Assembly (NCBI GenBank): GCA_016794585.1
Contig: JAEUJM010000016.1
Coordinates: 1 to 64,000 of the forward strand
DNA from: Acidimicrobiales bacterium
GTDB lineage: Bacteria > Actinomycetota > Acidimicrobiia > Acidimicrobiales > DATDAH01
Reading direction: 5' to 3'
Length of the DNA: 64,000 bases
Shown here: positions 45,856 through 55,237 of the stretch, piece by piece
Layout: every line of letters starts with the position of its first letter
How positions within the stretch are numbered: the first letter of the stretch is position 1
Made by a program: the position numbers and the translations under genes
Notes under the pieces: model-generated
The model's database searches: none
What the model was told of the DNA's origin: nothing
The model's input: only the letters and a program-made list of their open reading frames with translations

Positions 45856-47916
45856 GTGCGCATCTCGGTCGACATCGGGGGGACCTTCACCGACCTCGTC
45901 CTCGAGGACGGGGGCCACCTCGAGCTGGCCAAGGCGCCGACGGTGCCGCACGACCCCGCCGAGGGGATCCTCGACGTCCTGGCGGCGGCCGCGGCCCGCC
46001 GGGGGGTCACCCGGTCCGAGCTGCTGGCGGCGACCGACACGTTCGTGCACGCCACGACCCGGGGGCTCAACGCCGTCCTCACCAGGACGACCGCGACGAC
46101 GGCGTTCCTGACCACCGCCGGCCATCCCGACGTCCTGCTGCTGCGGGAGGGCGGGCGCGAGGACCCGTTCGACTTCACGGTGCCCTATCCCGAGCCCTAC
46201 GTGCCGAGATCGCTGACCTTCGAGGTGCCCGGCCGGCTGCTGGCCACCGGCGAGGAGCTCGAGCCCCTGGACCGGGGTTCGGTGGAAGCCATCGCCGATC
46301 GCCTGGCGGCCACCGAGGTGGAAGCCGTGGGTGTGTGCCTGCTGTGGTCGACGGTGAACCCGGCGCACGAGCTCGTCGTCGGCGAGGTGCTGGCCGAGCG
46401 CCTGCCCGACGTGCCCCACACCCTGTCCCACGCCCTGAACCCGTCGCTGCGGGAGTACCGGCGCGCCTCGTCGGCCTGCATCGACGCCTCGCTCAAGCCG
46501 TTGATGAGCCGGTACCTGCAGGACCTCGGTACCCGGCTGGGCGACGCGGGCTTCGGCGGCCGCCTGCTCGTGGTCACGTCGAGCGGCGGCGTGGTCGACG
46601 CCGACGACGTGGTGCGGGCGCCGATCCTCTCGATCAACTCCGGCCCGTCGATGGCCCCCGTGGCCGGGCGGGCCTACGCGGCCGCCGACCTCGACTCGGC
46701 CGAGGTGATCGTGGCCGACGCCGGCGGCACCACCTACGACGTCACCGTCGTCCGGGGCGGGCAGATCCCGTGGACCCGGTCGGCGTGGGTCGGCCCCCGC
46801 TTCACGGGGCACATGACCGGGTTGCCGTCGATCGACGTGAAGAGCGTCGGCGCCGGTGGCGGCAGCATCGCGTGGGTCGACCCCGGCGGGCTGCTGCACG
46901 TCGGCCCCCAGAGCGCCGGCTCGGTGCCCGGGCCCGCCTGCTACGGGCGGGGGGGCACGGCCGCCACCGTCACCGACGCCGCGGTCGTGCTCGGCCACCT
47001 CGACGCGGCCGCCTTCTCCGGCGGGGCGATGCCGCTGGACGCCGGCGCCGCCGTCGCCGCGGTCCGCCAGGCCGTCGGCGGGCCGCTCGGGCTCGACGAC
47101 GTGGAGGCGGCCGCGGCCGTCCTCCGCCTCACCACCGAGCAGATGGTGCGGGCCATCGAGGAGATCTGCCTCGAGCAGGGCATCGACCCGGCCGGGTCGG
47201 TCCTCGTCGGCGGCGGGGGAGCGGCGGGCCTCAACGCCGTCGCCGTCGCCCAGCGCCTCGGCTGCCGCCGGCTGATCCTGCCCGCGGTGGCCGCCGCCCT
47301 CGCCGCGGCCGGCGCGCTCATGTCCGACCTCACCGCGGCCTACACGGCCACGGTGCCGACCACCAGTGCGACCTTCGCCGCCGACGCGGTCAACGACGCG
47401 CTTGCCACCCTCGAGGGGCAGGCGGCGGCGTTCGTGTCGCGATCCGGTGCCACCGACGAGGCGTCGACGGTCTCCCTCTACGCCGAGGCCCGCTACCCGC
47501 AGCAGATCTGGGAGCTCGAGGTGCCGTTGCGCGTCCCGCGGTTCGCCTCGGCCGCCGACGTGGACGCCTTCGTCGAGGACTTCCACGGCGTGCACGAGAC
47601 CGTGCTGGGCATCTCCGACCCCGGTTCGCCGGTCGAGGTGGTCGGCTGGGGCGCCCGGGTGCGGTGCCCGCTGCGGCGCTCGGGCGGGCTGCTCACGGCC
47701 AGGGCCGAGGACACCACCGTCGCCGGGGCCGAGCGGCTGGCCTACGTGGACGGGGTCGGCATGGTGGCGACCCCGGTCCGGGCCCTCGGCGCGCTCGGCG
47801 ACGACGAGGCGGCCGAAGGCCCCCTGCTGATCGAGTCCGCGTTCACCACCGCGGTCGTCCCCAAGGGGGCGACCGCCCGCCGCACGCCGGCCGGCTCCCT
47901 GGTCGTGGAGCTCTGA
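45856..47916 (+). CDS. hyuA: Hydantoinase/oxoprolinase family protein, subunit A
   Basis: ATP-dependent amidohydrolase/carboxylase subunit, 686 aa. It has the actin-like ATPase signatures DIGGTFTD (N-terminus) and DAGGTTYD, and HATTRGLNAVLTR between them, with a C-terminal oxoprolinase domain. Subunit B is the next gene, overlapping by 1 nt. The pair opens cyclic amides (hydantoins, 5-oxoproline, caprolactam) at the cost of ATP; related pairs carboxylate acetone or acetophenone. With the adjacent aminotransferase and semialdehyde dehydrogenase, lactam or hydantoin opening is the favoured reading. GTG 45856. Confidence 0.93.
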   Translation: MRISVDIGGTFTDLVLEDGGHLELAKAPTVPHDPAEGILDVLAAAAARRGVTRSELLAATDTFVHATTRGLNAVLTRTTATTAFLTTAGHPDVLLLREGGREDPFDFTVPYPEPYVPRSLTFEVPGRLLATGEELEPLDRGSVEAIADRLAATEVEAVGVCLLWSTVNPAHELVVGEVLAERLPDVPHTLSHALNPSLREYRRASSACIDASLKPLMSRYLQDLGTRLGDAGFGGRLLVVTSSGGVVDADDVVRAPILSINSGPSMAPVAGRAYAAADLDSAEVIVADAGGTTYDVTVVRGGQIPWTRSAWVGPRFTGHMTGLPSIDVKSVGAGGGSIAWVDPGGLLHVGPQSAGSVPGPACYGRGGTAATVTDAAVVLGHLDAAAFSGGAMPLDAGAAVAAVRQAVGGPLGLDDVEAAAAVLRLTTEQMVRAIEEICLEQGIDPAGSVLVGGGGAAGLNAVAVAQRLGCRRLILPAVAAALAAAGALMSDLTAAYTATVPTTSATFAADAVNDALATLEGQAAAFVSRSGATDEASTVSLYAEARYPQQIWELEVPLRVPRFASAADVDAFVEDFHGVHETVLGISDPGSPVEVVGWGARVRCPLRRSGGLLTARAEDTTVAGAERLAYVDGVGMVATPVRALGALGDDEAAEGPLLIESAFTTAVVPKGATARRTPAGSLVVEL

Positions 47917-49673
47917 TGGGCACCCTCGACGGCGCCGAGCTGGCGGTGCTCAGCAACCGCTTCGCCGCCATCGTGCGCAAGATGCAGAACACGCTCGCCC
48001 GGTCCGGCCGGTCGGGCGTGCTCAACACCGCCCGGGACTTCTCGTGCTGCATCCTCACCGCCGCGGGCGACATCTTGATGACCGCGGAGAGCCTGCCCAT
48101 CCACGTGACCGGTGGCCCCGACCTGCAGGCGCGCTCGATGCTCGAGTTCTTCCCCGAGCCGAAGGCGGGGGACGCCTACCTGCACAACTCGCCGTACCAC
48201 GGCAACACCCACCCGGCCGACCACTCGCTGTTGGTGCCGGTGGTCGACGCCGACGGCGTGCACCGCTTCACGGTGCTGGCCAAGGCCCACCAGGCCGACT
48301 GCGGCAACTCGGTGCCCACCACCTACATGGTCAGCGCCCGCGACGTGTACGAGGAGGGGGCGCTGATCTTCCCCTGCGTGCAGGTGCAGCGGGAGTACGA
48401 GGACTGCGCCGACGTGCTGCGCATGTGCGAGATGCGCATCCGGGTGCCCGACCAGTGGCGGGGCGACTACCTGGCGCTGGTGGGCACGGTGCGCATCGGC
48501 GAGCGGGCCGTCGCCGAGCTGGCCGAGGAGCTGGGGTGGGGGGCGCTCGACGCGTTCGCCGAGCAGTGGCTCGACTACGGCGAGCGGCGGATGGCCGCGG
48601 CCATCGGAGCGCTGCCCGCGGGCACGGCATCGGCCTCGACGACGCACGACCCCGTGCCCGGCCTGCCCGACGGGGTCACGGTCGGGGCCACGGTGCGGGT
48701 CGACCCCGAGCGCCAGGTGATCGAGGTCGACCTGCGCGACAACCCGGACTGCGTGCCGTGCGGTCTCAACCTGAGCGAGGCGGCGTCGCGGGCCTCGGCC
48801 ATGATCGGCGTGTTCAACAGCATCGACCACACCATCCCGCACAACCAGGGCGCGTTCCGGCGCGTGGAGGTGCTGCTGCGCGACGGCTGTGTGGTCGGCG
48901 TCCCCCGTCACCCGGCCAGCTGTTCGGCCGCCACCACCAACCTGGCCAACCGGGTGGTGAACATCGTGCAGCGGTCGATGGCCGACATCGGGGTCGGTAT
49001 CGGCCTGGCCGAGGTGGGGACCGGCTTCTCGCCGTCGGAGGCGGTGGTGTCGGGCGTCGATCCGCGGCACGACACGGCGTTCGTCAACCAGCTCTTCACG
49101 GGTCCCAACGGCGGTGCCGGCGGCCCCGACACCGACGGGTGGCTGACCATGTCCGACCTCGGCAGCGGCGGCTCGCTGCTGCTCGACAGCGTGGAGATCG
49201 ACGAGATGAAGCAGCCCCTCGTCGTCCACGAGCGGCGGCTGGTGCCCGACAGTGAGGGCGCGGGCCGCCACCGCGGAGCGCCCGGCCTGCACGTGGAGTA
49301 CGGGCCGCTGGGCTGCACGATCGAGACCCTCTACGCCAACGACGGCGCGGTGAACGCCACCGCCGGCGCCCAGGGCGGGCTCGGCGGGGCCCCCTCGGCG
49401 CAGCACCGACGGGGCGCCGACGGGCGCCTGGAGGAGGTCGACGCCTGGGGGCCGACGGTGATCGCGCCGGGTGAGCGCATGGTCGCCCGGACCGCCGGCG
49501 GCGGCGGGTACGGTCCGCCCGTCGACCGCCCGGCCGAGGCCGTGGCCCACGACGTGGCCGAGGGTTGGGTCAGCCGCGAACGGGCGGTCGAGGTGTACGG
49601 CGTCGTCGTGGGCGACGATGGCGAGGTGGACGTCGCCGCCACGGCGGCGCGACGAGACGGAGGCAACGGGTGA
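47916..49673 (+). CDS. hyuB: Hydantoinase/oxoprolinase family protein, subunit B
   Basis: Partner of the preceding subunit, 585 aa. Family blocks are RKMQNTLARSGRSGVLNTARDFSC (in two parts), AGDILMTAESLPIHVTG, NSPYHGNTHPADHSLLVPV, with His/Asp residues likely binding metal, and the C-terminal GGGGYGPP. ATG 47916 overlaps the hyuA stop as TGATG. Its own last codons (DGGNG stop) are inside the first copy of a 104-bp duplication that also covers the start of the aminotransferase gene. Confidence 0.93.
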   Translation: MGTLDGAELAVLSNRFAAIVRKMQNTLARSGRSGVLNTARDFSCCILTAAGDILMTAESLPIHVTGGPDLQARSMLEFFPEPKAGDAYLHNSPYHGNTHPADHSLLVPVVDADGVHRFTVLAKAHQADCGNSVPTTYMVSARDVYEEGALIFPCVQVQREYEDCADVLRMCEMRIRVPDQWRGDYLALVGTVRIGERAVAELAEELGWGALDAFAEQWLDYGERRMAAAIGALPAGTASASTTHDPVPGLPDGVTVGATVRVDPERQVIEVDLRDNPDCVPCGLNLSEAASRASAMIGVFNSIDHTIPHNQGAFRRVEVLLRDGCVVGVPRHPASCSAATTNLANRVVNIVQRSMADIGVGIGLAEVGTGFSPSEAVVSGVDPRHDTAFVNQLFTGPNGGAGGPDTDGWLTMSDLGSGGSLLLDSVEIDEMKQPLVVHERRLVPDSEGAGRHRGAPGLHVEYGPLGCTIETLYANDGAVNATAGAQGGLGGAPSAQHRRGADGRLEEVDAWGPTVIAPGERMVARTAGGGGYGPPVDRPAEAVAHDVAEGWVSRERAVEVYGVVVGDDGEVDVAATAARRDGGNG

Positions 49674-49839
49674 TCGACCGCGAGCGACTGGCCACGGGCA
49701 TCGGCGGCGTGGTGGGCGACCTGGCCGAGAGGAACCTCGCCGTCATGGCGACCCGATGGGACGGAGGAAACGGGTGATCGACCGGGAGCGACTGGCCACG
49801 GGCCTGGCGGAGGAGCGCCGCCTCTTCGCCGAGCGGAAC
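49656..49839. repeat. 104-bp imperfect tandem duplication at the hyuB/aminotransferase junction
   Basis: GACGGAGGcAACGGGTGATCG recurs (with A for c) 104 bp apart at 49656 and 49760; GAGCGACTGGCCACGGGC and GCCGAG(a/c)GGAAC also recur at the same offset. The first copy leaves a 35-codon dead frame (49670-49777) that begins like the aminotransferase and ends like hyuB; the second copy carries the real start at 49774. Confidence 0.85.
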
Positions 49840-51120
49840 CCGGAGTCCCGCCGGGCGGCGTCGGAGGCGACCAACCTCTTCGGCGGGGTGCCGATGACGT
49901 GGATGGCGAAGACGGCCGGGGGCTTCCCGCTGTTCCTGGACCGGGCGTCGGGGGCGAGGGTCACAACGCTCGACGGCCACGAGCTCGTGGACTTCTGCCT
50001 CGGGGACACCGGGGCCATGGCGGGGCACTCGCCGCCGGCGACGGTCGCCGCGGTGCAGGCGCGCTATGCCGAGGCGGGCGGGGCGACGGCGATGATGCCG
50101 ACCGAGGACGCCGCCGCGGTGGCGGCCGAGCTGACCCGGCGCTTCGGGGTCAGCTCGTGGAGCTTCGCCCTGACCGCCACCGACGCCAACCGCTGGGCGC
50201 TGCGCCTGTGCCGGGCGCTGACCGGGCGGCCGAAGGTGCTGGTGAACGCGTGGTGCTATCACGGCAGCGTCGACGAGTCGCTGATCGTGACGTCGCCGTC
50301 GGGGCCGGTGCCGCGGCCGGGCAACGTCGGCGCGCCGTGCGACGTGACCGAGAGCAGCCGGGTGGTGGAGTTCAACGACCTCGCCGCGCTCGAGGCCGAG
50401 CTAGCGCACGGTGACGTGGCCGTCGTGTTGATGGAGCCGGCCCTGACCAACATGGGCATCGTCCTGCCCGAGGACGGCTACCTCGACGGCGTGCGCGAGC
50501 TCACCCGCGCCGCGGGGACCCTGCTGATCATCGACGAGACCCACACGCTGTCGGCCGGGCCCGGTGGGTGCACGCAGGCGTGGGGGCTCGACCCCGACAT
50601 CGTCACCCTCGGCAAGGCCATCGCCGGCGGCATCCCCATCGGCGCCTACGGGCTCCACGCCGACCTGGCCGAGCGCCTCCTGTCCCGCTCGGACCTGGAC
50701 CTGGTGGACACCGGCGGCGTCGGCGGCACCCTCGCCGGCAACGCCCTGTCCCTGGCGGCGGCCCGGGCGACGCTCGAGCAGGTGCTGACCGAGGAGGCGT
50801 TCGCCGCGATGACCGCCCTGTGCACCCGCTACCACGAGGGCGTCGAGCGCCTCATCGCCGACCGGGCCCTGCCGTGGTCGGCCAGCCAGCTCGGCGCCCG
50901 CTCCGAGTACCGCTTCACGTCGCCCGCCCCCCGCAACGGCACCGAGTCCCACGCCGCCACCGACGTCGACCTCGAGGACTACCTCCACCTCTACCTGGTG
51001 AACCGCGGCGTCCTGCTGACCCCGTTCCACAACATGGCCCTCATGTGCCCAGCGACGACCGAGGCCGACGTCGACCTCCACTTGCAGATCCTGGACGAGG
51101 CGGTGGCGGCGCTGACGTGA
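49774..51120 (+). CDS. Class III aminotransferase (HemL-like/omega-transaminase)
   Basis: A 448-aa PLP enzyme of fold type I subgroup II. LDGHELVDFCLGDTGAMAGHSPP is the N-terminal substrate region, LLIIDETHTL supplies the PLP-ring Asp, and TLGKAIAGG has the Schiff-base Lys. It resembles glutamate-1-semialdehyde mutase-like and omega-amino-acid transaminases. It would move the amino group released after ring opening by HyuAB and give a semialdehyde for the MmsA-like enzyme. GTG 49774 is in the second copy of a 104-bp duplication with a GGAGGA site; it is last in the transporter operon. Confidence 0.9.
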   Translation: MIDRERLATGLAEERRLFAERNPESRRAASEATNLFGGVPMTWMAKTAGGFPLFLDRASGARVTTLDGHELVDFCLGDTGAMAGHSPPATVAAVQARYAEAGGATAMMPTEDAAAVAAELTRRFGVSSWSFALTATDANRWALRLCRALTGRPKVLVNAWCYHGSVDESLIVTSPSGPVPRPGNVGAPCDVTESSRVVEFNDLAALEAELAHGDVAVVLMEPALTNMGIVLPEDGYLDGVRELTRAAGTLLIIDETHTLSAGPGGCTQAWGLDPDIVTLGKAIAGGIPIGAYGLHADLAERLLSRSDLDLVDTGGVGGTLAGNALSLAAARATLEQVLTEEAFAAMTALCTRYHEGVERLIADRALPWSASQLGARSEYRFTSPAPRNGTESHAATDVDLEDYLHLYLVNRGVLLTPFHNMALMCPATTEADVDLHLQILDEAVAALT

Positions 51121-51142
51121 CCCAACCTGACGTGTGACCGCG

Positions 51143-51421
51143 CTATCCCTGATGCCTGGGCTGTAAGGAAACAGGATCTCGTTTATGGGCTCTACGCGAC
51201 CAACCTGGGACGGCGGGGTCGGCCGGCCCGGCCACGAAGCCCCGGATGGTCAGCCAGGGTCCGTCCATGTCCAGTGACGTGCTAGTGCCTTCACTGGCGA
51301 CTCGTCCGGCCAGGGATCGAACAAGGGCACCGGACGGGCGATCCACCCCCCTCAGCGCCGACACCACCCGCTCGACGAGGTAGGCGACCGTGCCCGAGTC
51401 GAGCTCATCGTCGCTGACCAT
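51143..51421 (-). CDS. Unknown 92-aa protein at the end of the UBL/kinase island
   Basis: Small soluble protein of no recognised family, placed 88 bp after the TPR gene on the same strand. The central part is plausible coding sequence (TVAYLVERVVSALRGVDRP, GALVRSLAGRVASEG, MDGPWLTIRGFVAGP); the C-terminal 20 residues are basic and less ordered. I chose ATG 51421, but a GTG at 51424 or a longer start is possible, and no ribosome site is clear. It may be the last gene of the island transcript. Confidence 0.5.
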   Translation of the reverse strand: MVSDDELDSGTVAYLVERVVSALRGVDRPSGALVRSLAGRVASEGTSTSLDMDGPWLTIRGFVAGPADPAVPGWSRRAHKRDPVSLQPRHQG

Positions 51422-51509
51422 CACGCGGCCGTCACGCGCTTTCGCCGAGCGGCGATCTGCGCGGACGACGGCGCTGCTTGCCGCTTCGCCGGATGGATGG
51501 GAAGACCGG

Positions 51510-53042
51510 CTACCTATCGTCCGAGGCAAAGGCACTGAAGTCGACGGCCGAAGCAAGGTCCGTAGTCCGCTCGATGCACCGCAGGACCCCAGGGTCCTTC
51601 ACTCGTTTCACCAGTTTGTCGAGGGCGCCCAGTAGATCAGCGGCTTGTTGCCCGAAGCCGTTACGCAGCTCTTCACGGGCCAACATGGCCCGGGCCATCG
51701 CCTCCGCTTCGGCTTCGTTGGACCGTCGTGCCAACTCGATAGCGTCCCGGTAGAGCACTCGACCGCCCTCAGGGTTGCCGCTCCGGAACTCGAACAGACC
51801 GGTGGTTGCGCTGATGGCAACTCGTTCGAGTCGCTCGTGCGCGTTCACCCGCGCCGTACGCAGTGCAGCCACCGCATCATTGGGCTTGCCCATTTCGATC
51901 AGCGAGTAGGCGAGGTTGTTGGCAAGAGTCGAGTCGTTGGGGTTAGCGCGGAGGCCCACCTGCGCAGCGCGCTGGCTAGTCTCCCAGTCCTCCTTGCCGA
52001 TGGCCGCGACGTACGATGCGTGAATCGCTGCACTTGCATCGAAGGGTTGATCGTCGAGCCACGCCCAGCTTTCGGCCAGCGCCAAGTCCCATTGGCCTCG
52101 TTGCGTTGCCGCTTGGGCGAGCGCCTCGGCACGGAATGGAACCTGCAGCGCCTCTGGGTCGACCTCCAGGGTTGTGAGCTTGTGGGAAGCCCACTCGGCC
52201 TGGGCGAGGCTGTTGTCGGTGGGTGCGGTGAGACTCGCTACGAACAGTTTCTTGGCGGCGCGGTCGCCGCCCGCCTTCAGTTCAAGGGTCGCCATCTCGC
52301 TGACGAGGTCCGAATTCTCGATGGGCCTGAACCGGCCCGAATCGATGATCCGCCGAGCGACACGCTTTCCCGGCAGCGGCTTCCTCTCGAGGCTCGTAGC
52401 CGATAGGAGCGTGGCCATAAGCCAGGGGTCCGAGTTGGTTCGAGCTGACTGCCGCAAGAGTTGGGCGGCCGCACCTGGCTTGCCGATGTGAATGTAGAAG
52501 CGAGCGGAGACGCGGAGGAGATACCGGCTCTCGGGAGCGAGGCCTCGGGCGATCGTGAGTGCCTTCTCGGCCTGTTCGATGTGACCGAGGGCGGTGTAGC
52601 GCCGGGCGAGGTCGGACCATGCAATCGGGTTGCGGACGTCGTGAGCGATCCGTCGCTTGGAGTCGCGGATCTTCGACGCAAGGAATCCTTCCGATGCGGA
52701 GCCAAGATTCGCTCCGGGAATCTCCGTGGGCTGGCCGGGGTCCCGGATCCGCGCCGCGAGCCCGAGGTAGGTCGGGTTGTTGCTTCTGGAGAGCAGGTCG
52801 ATTGCGGGGTGCGACTCGCTGGCCGTTCCAGCTACCAGGTGGGCACCAACGACCTCCGCCGCTGCCAGCTCGGTTCCGACGATCGACCATCGGAACTCAA
52901 GACCTTCGAGATCGTCGCGCTGGCCCTCTGTGAGCGGACGCTGTTGAGGCAGGTTCTGAAACTCTCCTGCCTCAATGGTCCTGCGGATGCTGCGCCACCG
53001 AGGTACTACGTGGCGGTCCTTCCTGGTACGGCCCGCCGCCAC
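51510..53042 (-). CDS. TPR-repeat protein, 510 aa
   Basis: Helical repeat protein. Recognisable TPR-like helices include AWSDLARRYTALGHIEQAEKALTIARGLAPE and LANNLAYSLIEMGKPNDAVAALRTARV, cited in pieces; several degenerate repeats lie between. An N-terminal segment of about 110 residues has no repeat (FQNLPQQRPLTEGQRDDLEG). No membrane segment. GTG 53042 is the base right after the kinase stop codon, so the two are translationally coupled. It probably acts as the scaffold, substrate or sensor partner of the kinase; that role is inference. Confidence 0.82.
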   Translation of the reverse strand: MAAGRTRKDRHVVPRWRSIRRTIEAGEFQNLPQQRPLTEGQRDDLEGLEFRWSIVGTELAAAEVVGAHLVAGTASESHPAIDLLSRSNNPTYLGLAARIRDPGQPTEIPGANLGSASEGFLASKIRDSKRRIAHDVRNPIAWSDLARRYTALGHIEQAEKALTIARGLAPESRYLLRVSARFYIHIGKPGAAAQLLRQSARTNSDPWLMATLLSATSLERKPLPGKRVARRIIDSGRFRPIENSDLVSEMATLELKAGGDRAAKKLFVASLTAPTDNSLAQAEWASHKLTTLEVDPEALQVPFRAEALAQAATQRGQWDLALAESWAWLDDQPFDASAAIHASYVAAIGKEDWETSQRAAQVGLRANPNDSTLANNLAYSLIEMGKPNDAVAALRTARVNAHERLERVAISATTGLFEFRSGNPEGGRVLYRDAIELARRSNEAEAEAMARAMLAREELRNGFGQQAADLLGALDKLVKRVKDPGVLRCIERTTDLASAVDFSAFASDDR

Positions 53043-54152
53043 CTACGACAGAACCCTGGCGAGATGGAGGTCGGCCTGCTTGGACAGCCGGTCGAACAAG
53101 GATGTGTACCGGCCGATGGCGTAACGCGGAAGTCCCTCCAGGCGGGGGCTACCGCGAAGGGCCGGGTCAGGGTCACACATCTCCCGGATGACTTTCATCA
53201 GGTCGCCGCGAAGCGGTTCGCGGATCCGGTCGGCGATACCAAGGAGAGCGCGGTCATACGCGTCCCGGACATACGGAAGCACGTTGCGGTAGGAGTTGGG
53301 CCAGACCCGGTGATGAAACGTCGGGTCGAGTTCCTTGAAGATCAACGCAGTGAGTCCACTGCCCGTGGCGAGAAACACGACCATGGAGCCGACGTGGTAC
53401 ATATCGCATGCCCATCGCCGGACCCGATCGTCGGTCTGCGGGTGGTTGTAGAGGAGTTCCAACGGCGCGTACGTCGAGTCCCCGTTTATTCCGGCCCCGC
53501 TCCACAGGGACCCATCGACACCATCCGAGGCTCGCCCCAGGTCTCCGACCTTCGCATCATCCCCAAAGGTCATAATGTTCGACGGCTTCACGTCTTGGTG
53601 CGAGATCGACATCGCGTGGAGCTGCCCGATGCCTTTGGAGATGCCATGCATCACGTTCAGCGACCAGGCCTCGTCGAACGCGTTCCCGTTGCTCTCAATG
53701 GCCTTCCGGATGTCACCATCAGCGCACTCGAAGATGAGGTACGGCACGGCGGAGAGGACACCGAACATCGGGTCGAAGCGCCCGGCGGGGGCAACGGTCT
53801 CACCTGCACTGATGCCGCGGACAACGTTTGACATGCGCCGCGATCCGCACCGCAGGACGATGGCCTTCTCGTGCTCGTAGGACACGGTGCCGAGTGCCAG
53901 GGCCCGGGCGACATCATGACCAATCGTCGTGAGCTTGGCGAGGTCGAGCGCCTTCATGAATGCACGCTCGGGCTCACCGTGGACCTCCCGCTCGACGATG
54001 TACGGCACCGAGAACGTCGAGCCTGTGGCGTGATCGGCCAGCGGCATGCCTTCGGTCACGACCCAGCCTTCGTCTAGCTCCACGCCGATGAGGACTTCGG
54101 CGGGACGCTTTTCCGGGGACGGATCGGCTGGTGTACGGGCATCATCGGACAT
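53043..54152 (-). CDS. Hanks-type Ser/Thr protein kinase
   Basis: Soluble protein kinase of 369 aa, without transmembrane or PASTA sensor domains. ATP Lys is K67 (AFMKALDL). The catalytic loop HQDVKPSN (H185, D187, N192) is complete, and the metal loop reads GDLGRASD (D204, DLG instead of DFG). An activation-segment APE-like YAPLEL follows. A glycine-rich loop is hard to find, as in divergent stress kinases. ATG 54152 overlaps the ImmA stop as ATGA. With the TPR protein it forms a signalling pair inside the ubiquitin-like island. Confidence 0.88.
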   Translation of the reverse strand: MSDDARTPADPSPEKRPAEVLIGVELDEGWVVTEGMPLADHATGSTFSVPYIVEREVHGEPERAFMKALDLAKLTTIGHDVARALALGTVSYEHEKAIVLRCGSRRMSNVVRGISAGETVAPAGRFDPMFGVLSAVPYLIFECADGDIRKAIESNGNAFDEAWSLNVMHGISKGIGQLHAMSISHQDVKPSNIMTFGDDAKVGDLGRASDGVDGSLWSGAGINGDSTYAPLELLYNHPQTDDRVRRWACDMYHVGSMVVFLATGSGLTALIFKELDPTFHHRVWPNSYRNVLPYVRDAYDRALLGIADRIREPLRGDLMKVIREMCDPDPALRGSPRLEGLPRYAIGRYTSLFDRLSKQADLHLARVLS

Positions 54153-54772
54153 CAGCCATGCCGCCCGTCGGCACGCCGGCGCTCGCGGCCCGTCCGCACG
54201 TGCGCGCCAGAATCGTTGATCCGCCACCTCATCATCTGCTCACTGACTCCAAAGTGCTCCGCTGCCTTCACGAGGGGTACTCCCGACCGAACCACCTCTA
54301 CGGCCGCTGGCTCTGGGACCAACAGCACCGAGCCGAAGTAGTCCGCCTCCGCCTCTACACCTGCGTGGAGCTCTCGACACCCAGTCTCGTTGAGCGGCGG
54401 GGCATCCTGATGGTCCAGGATCACGTGCGCGAGTTCGTGGGCGAGGTTCGACTGCTGGCGGGCCGGCGAGTGGCTGTCATTCAGCCAGATGCCAACCCGG
54501 TCTCGTCGTCGCACGATTGCTGCGGACATAGCGTTCGGCTCAACGTGGGTGAGGTGGTGGGAGTACTCGCTCTCAGGCATCTCGCTCAGGCGGATGATCT
54601 TGATGTCGAGCTGGTCAGCGAGCTCGAAGCAGCAGACGCGATCGTGGACCCCTGCCCCTGCAGCGCTCCGGACGCGCAGACTCTGCAGCTTAGCGGCTGC
54701 TTTGAACCCGTAGGGCAGCTTCCGTTTCCGCAGCTGGGCTCGGCTCAGGTGGTCGTCGTCAGCTGTCGGCAT
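54152..54772 (-). CDS. ImmA/IrrE-type zinc metalloprotease
   Basis: A 206-aa protein with the HExxH zinc motif in LAHELAHVILDH (H112, E113, H116), and the downstream acidic helix EAEADYFGSVLLVP, whose Glu/Asp provide the third ligand. Members cleave or inactivate XRE repressors, typically from the neighbouring gene, in response to stress. ATG 54772 overlaps the end of the XRE gene by 14 nt, the usual XRE-ImmA arrangement. The C-terminus has a possible second HTH-like helix pair (VKAAEHFGVSEQMMRWRI), also usual in this family. It likely lifts repression of the island. Confidence 0.9.
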   Translation of the reverse strand: MPTADDDHLSRAQLRKRKLPYGFKAAAKLQSLRVRSAAGAGVHDRVCCFELADQLDIKIIRLSEMPESEYSHHLTHVEPNAMSAAIVRRRDRVGIWLNDSHSPARQQSNLAHELAHVILDHQDAPPLNETGCRELHAGVEAEADYFGSVLLVPEPAAVEVVRSGVPLVKAAEHFGVSEQMMRWRINDSGAHVRTGRERRRADGRHG

Positions 54773-55118
54773 CTTCCCGCAACGCTTCGTACGTGGCTCG
54801 CAACATCTCTTCAATAGCGGTCACTGACGTTTTCGAGAGGTTCGGGTCGGCCCGCAGCAGCGCACTGATGCGAGGCAGTGCTTCAGCCTCGCCGCGGACA
54901 TCTCCGACCACGAAAGTGTCGAGGTCCAACCCCGCCCAGCTGGCCAAGGCAGCCATGCTGTCGACGTCAGGTCGCTTACCTTGCTTCATCCGCGTAAGAG
55001 TCGACGGGCTGACGCCGGCGGCGGCGGCCACGTCTTTCCAGGTGAGGCTCTTCGTGTCTCGTTGTAAGTCGAGCGCCTTGTAGAAGGCCTCGGCATTGAA
55101 GGAGTTGCGCCGGTTCAT
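54759..55118 (-). CDS. XRE-family repressor
   Basis: A 119-aa DNA-binding protein. The helix-turn-helix spans about residues 24-60: LTWKDVAAAAGVSPSTLTRMKQGKRPD, then MAALASWAGLDLDTFV. The C-terminal 50 residues are helical and may be the ImmA-sensitive segment. The ATG at 55118 lies 119 bp after the E1 gene stop; this gap is the largest inside the island and could hold a separate promoter (TATCCT-like element on the minus strand near 55178). Best operator candidate is the inverted repeat at 57337-57386. Confidence 0.9.
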   Translation of the reverse strand: MNRRNSFNAEAFYKALDLQRDTKSLTWKDVAAAAGVSPSTLTRMKQGKRPDVDSMAALASWAGLDLDTFVVGDVRGEAEALPRISALLRADPNLSKTSVTAIEEMLRATYEALREDADS

Positions 55119-55237
55119 GTGTGCGACGCGCTGATTCGCCAACGGAGGGCGATGCCTGATTCGGTCATCGGTTGCAGGATAGCAATCATGCCGTGGATGC
55201 GAGCGAACTCTCCGGCTCCGGCGCCTCCGCTGCGCGC

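Noticed and set aside
53043..54152. Kinase as pseudokinase because of DLG
   Set aside because: ATP Lys, catalytic Asp and Asn are intact, and DLG still supplies the metal Asp.
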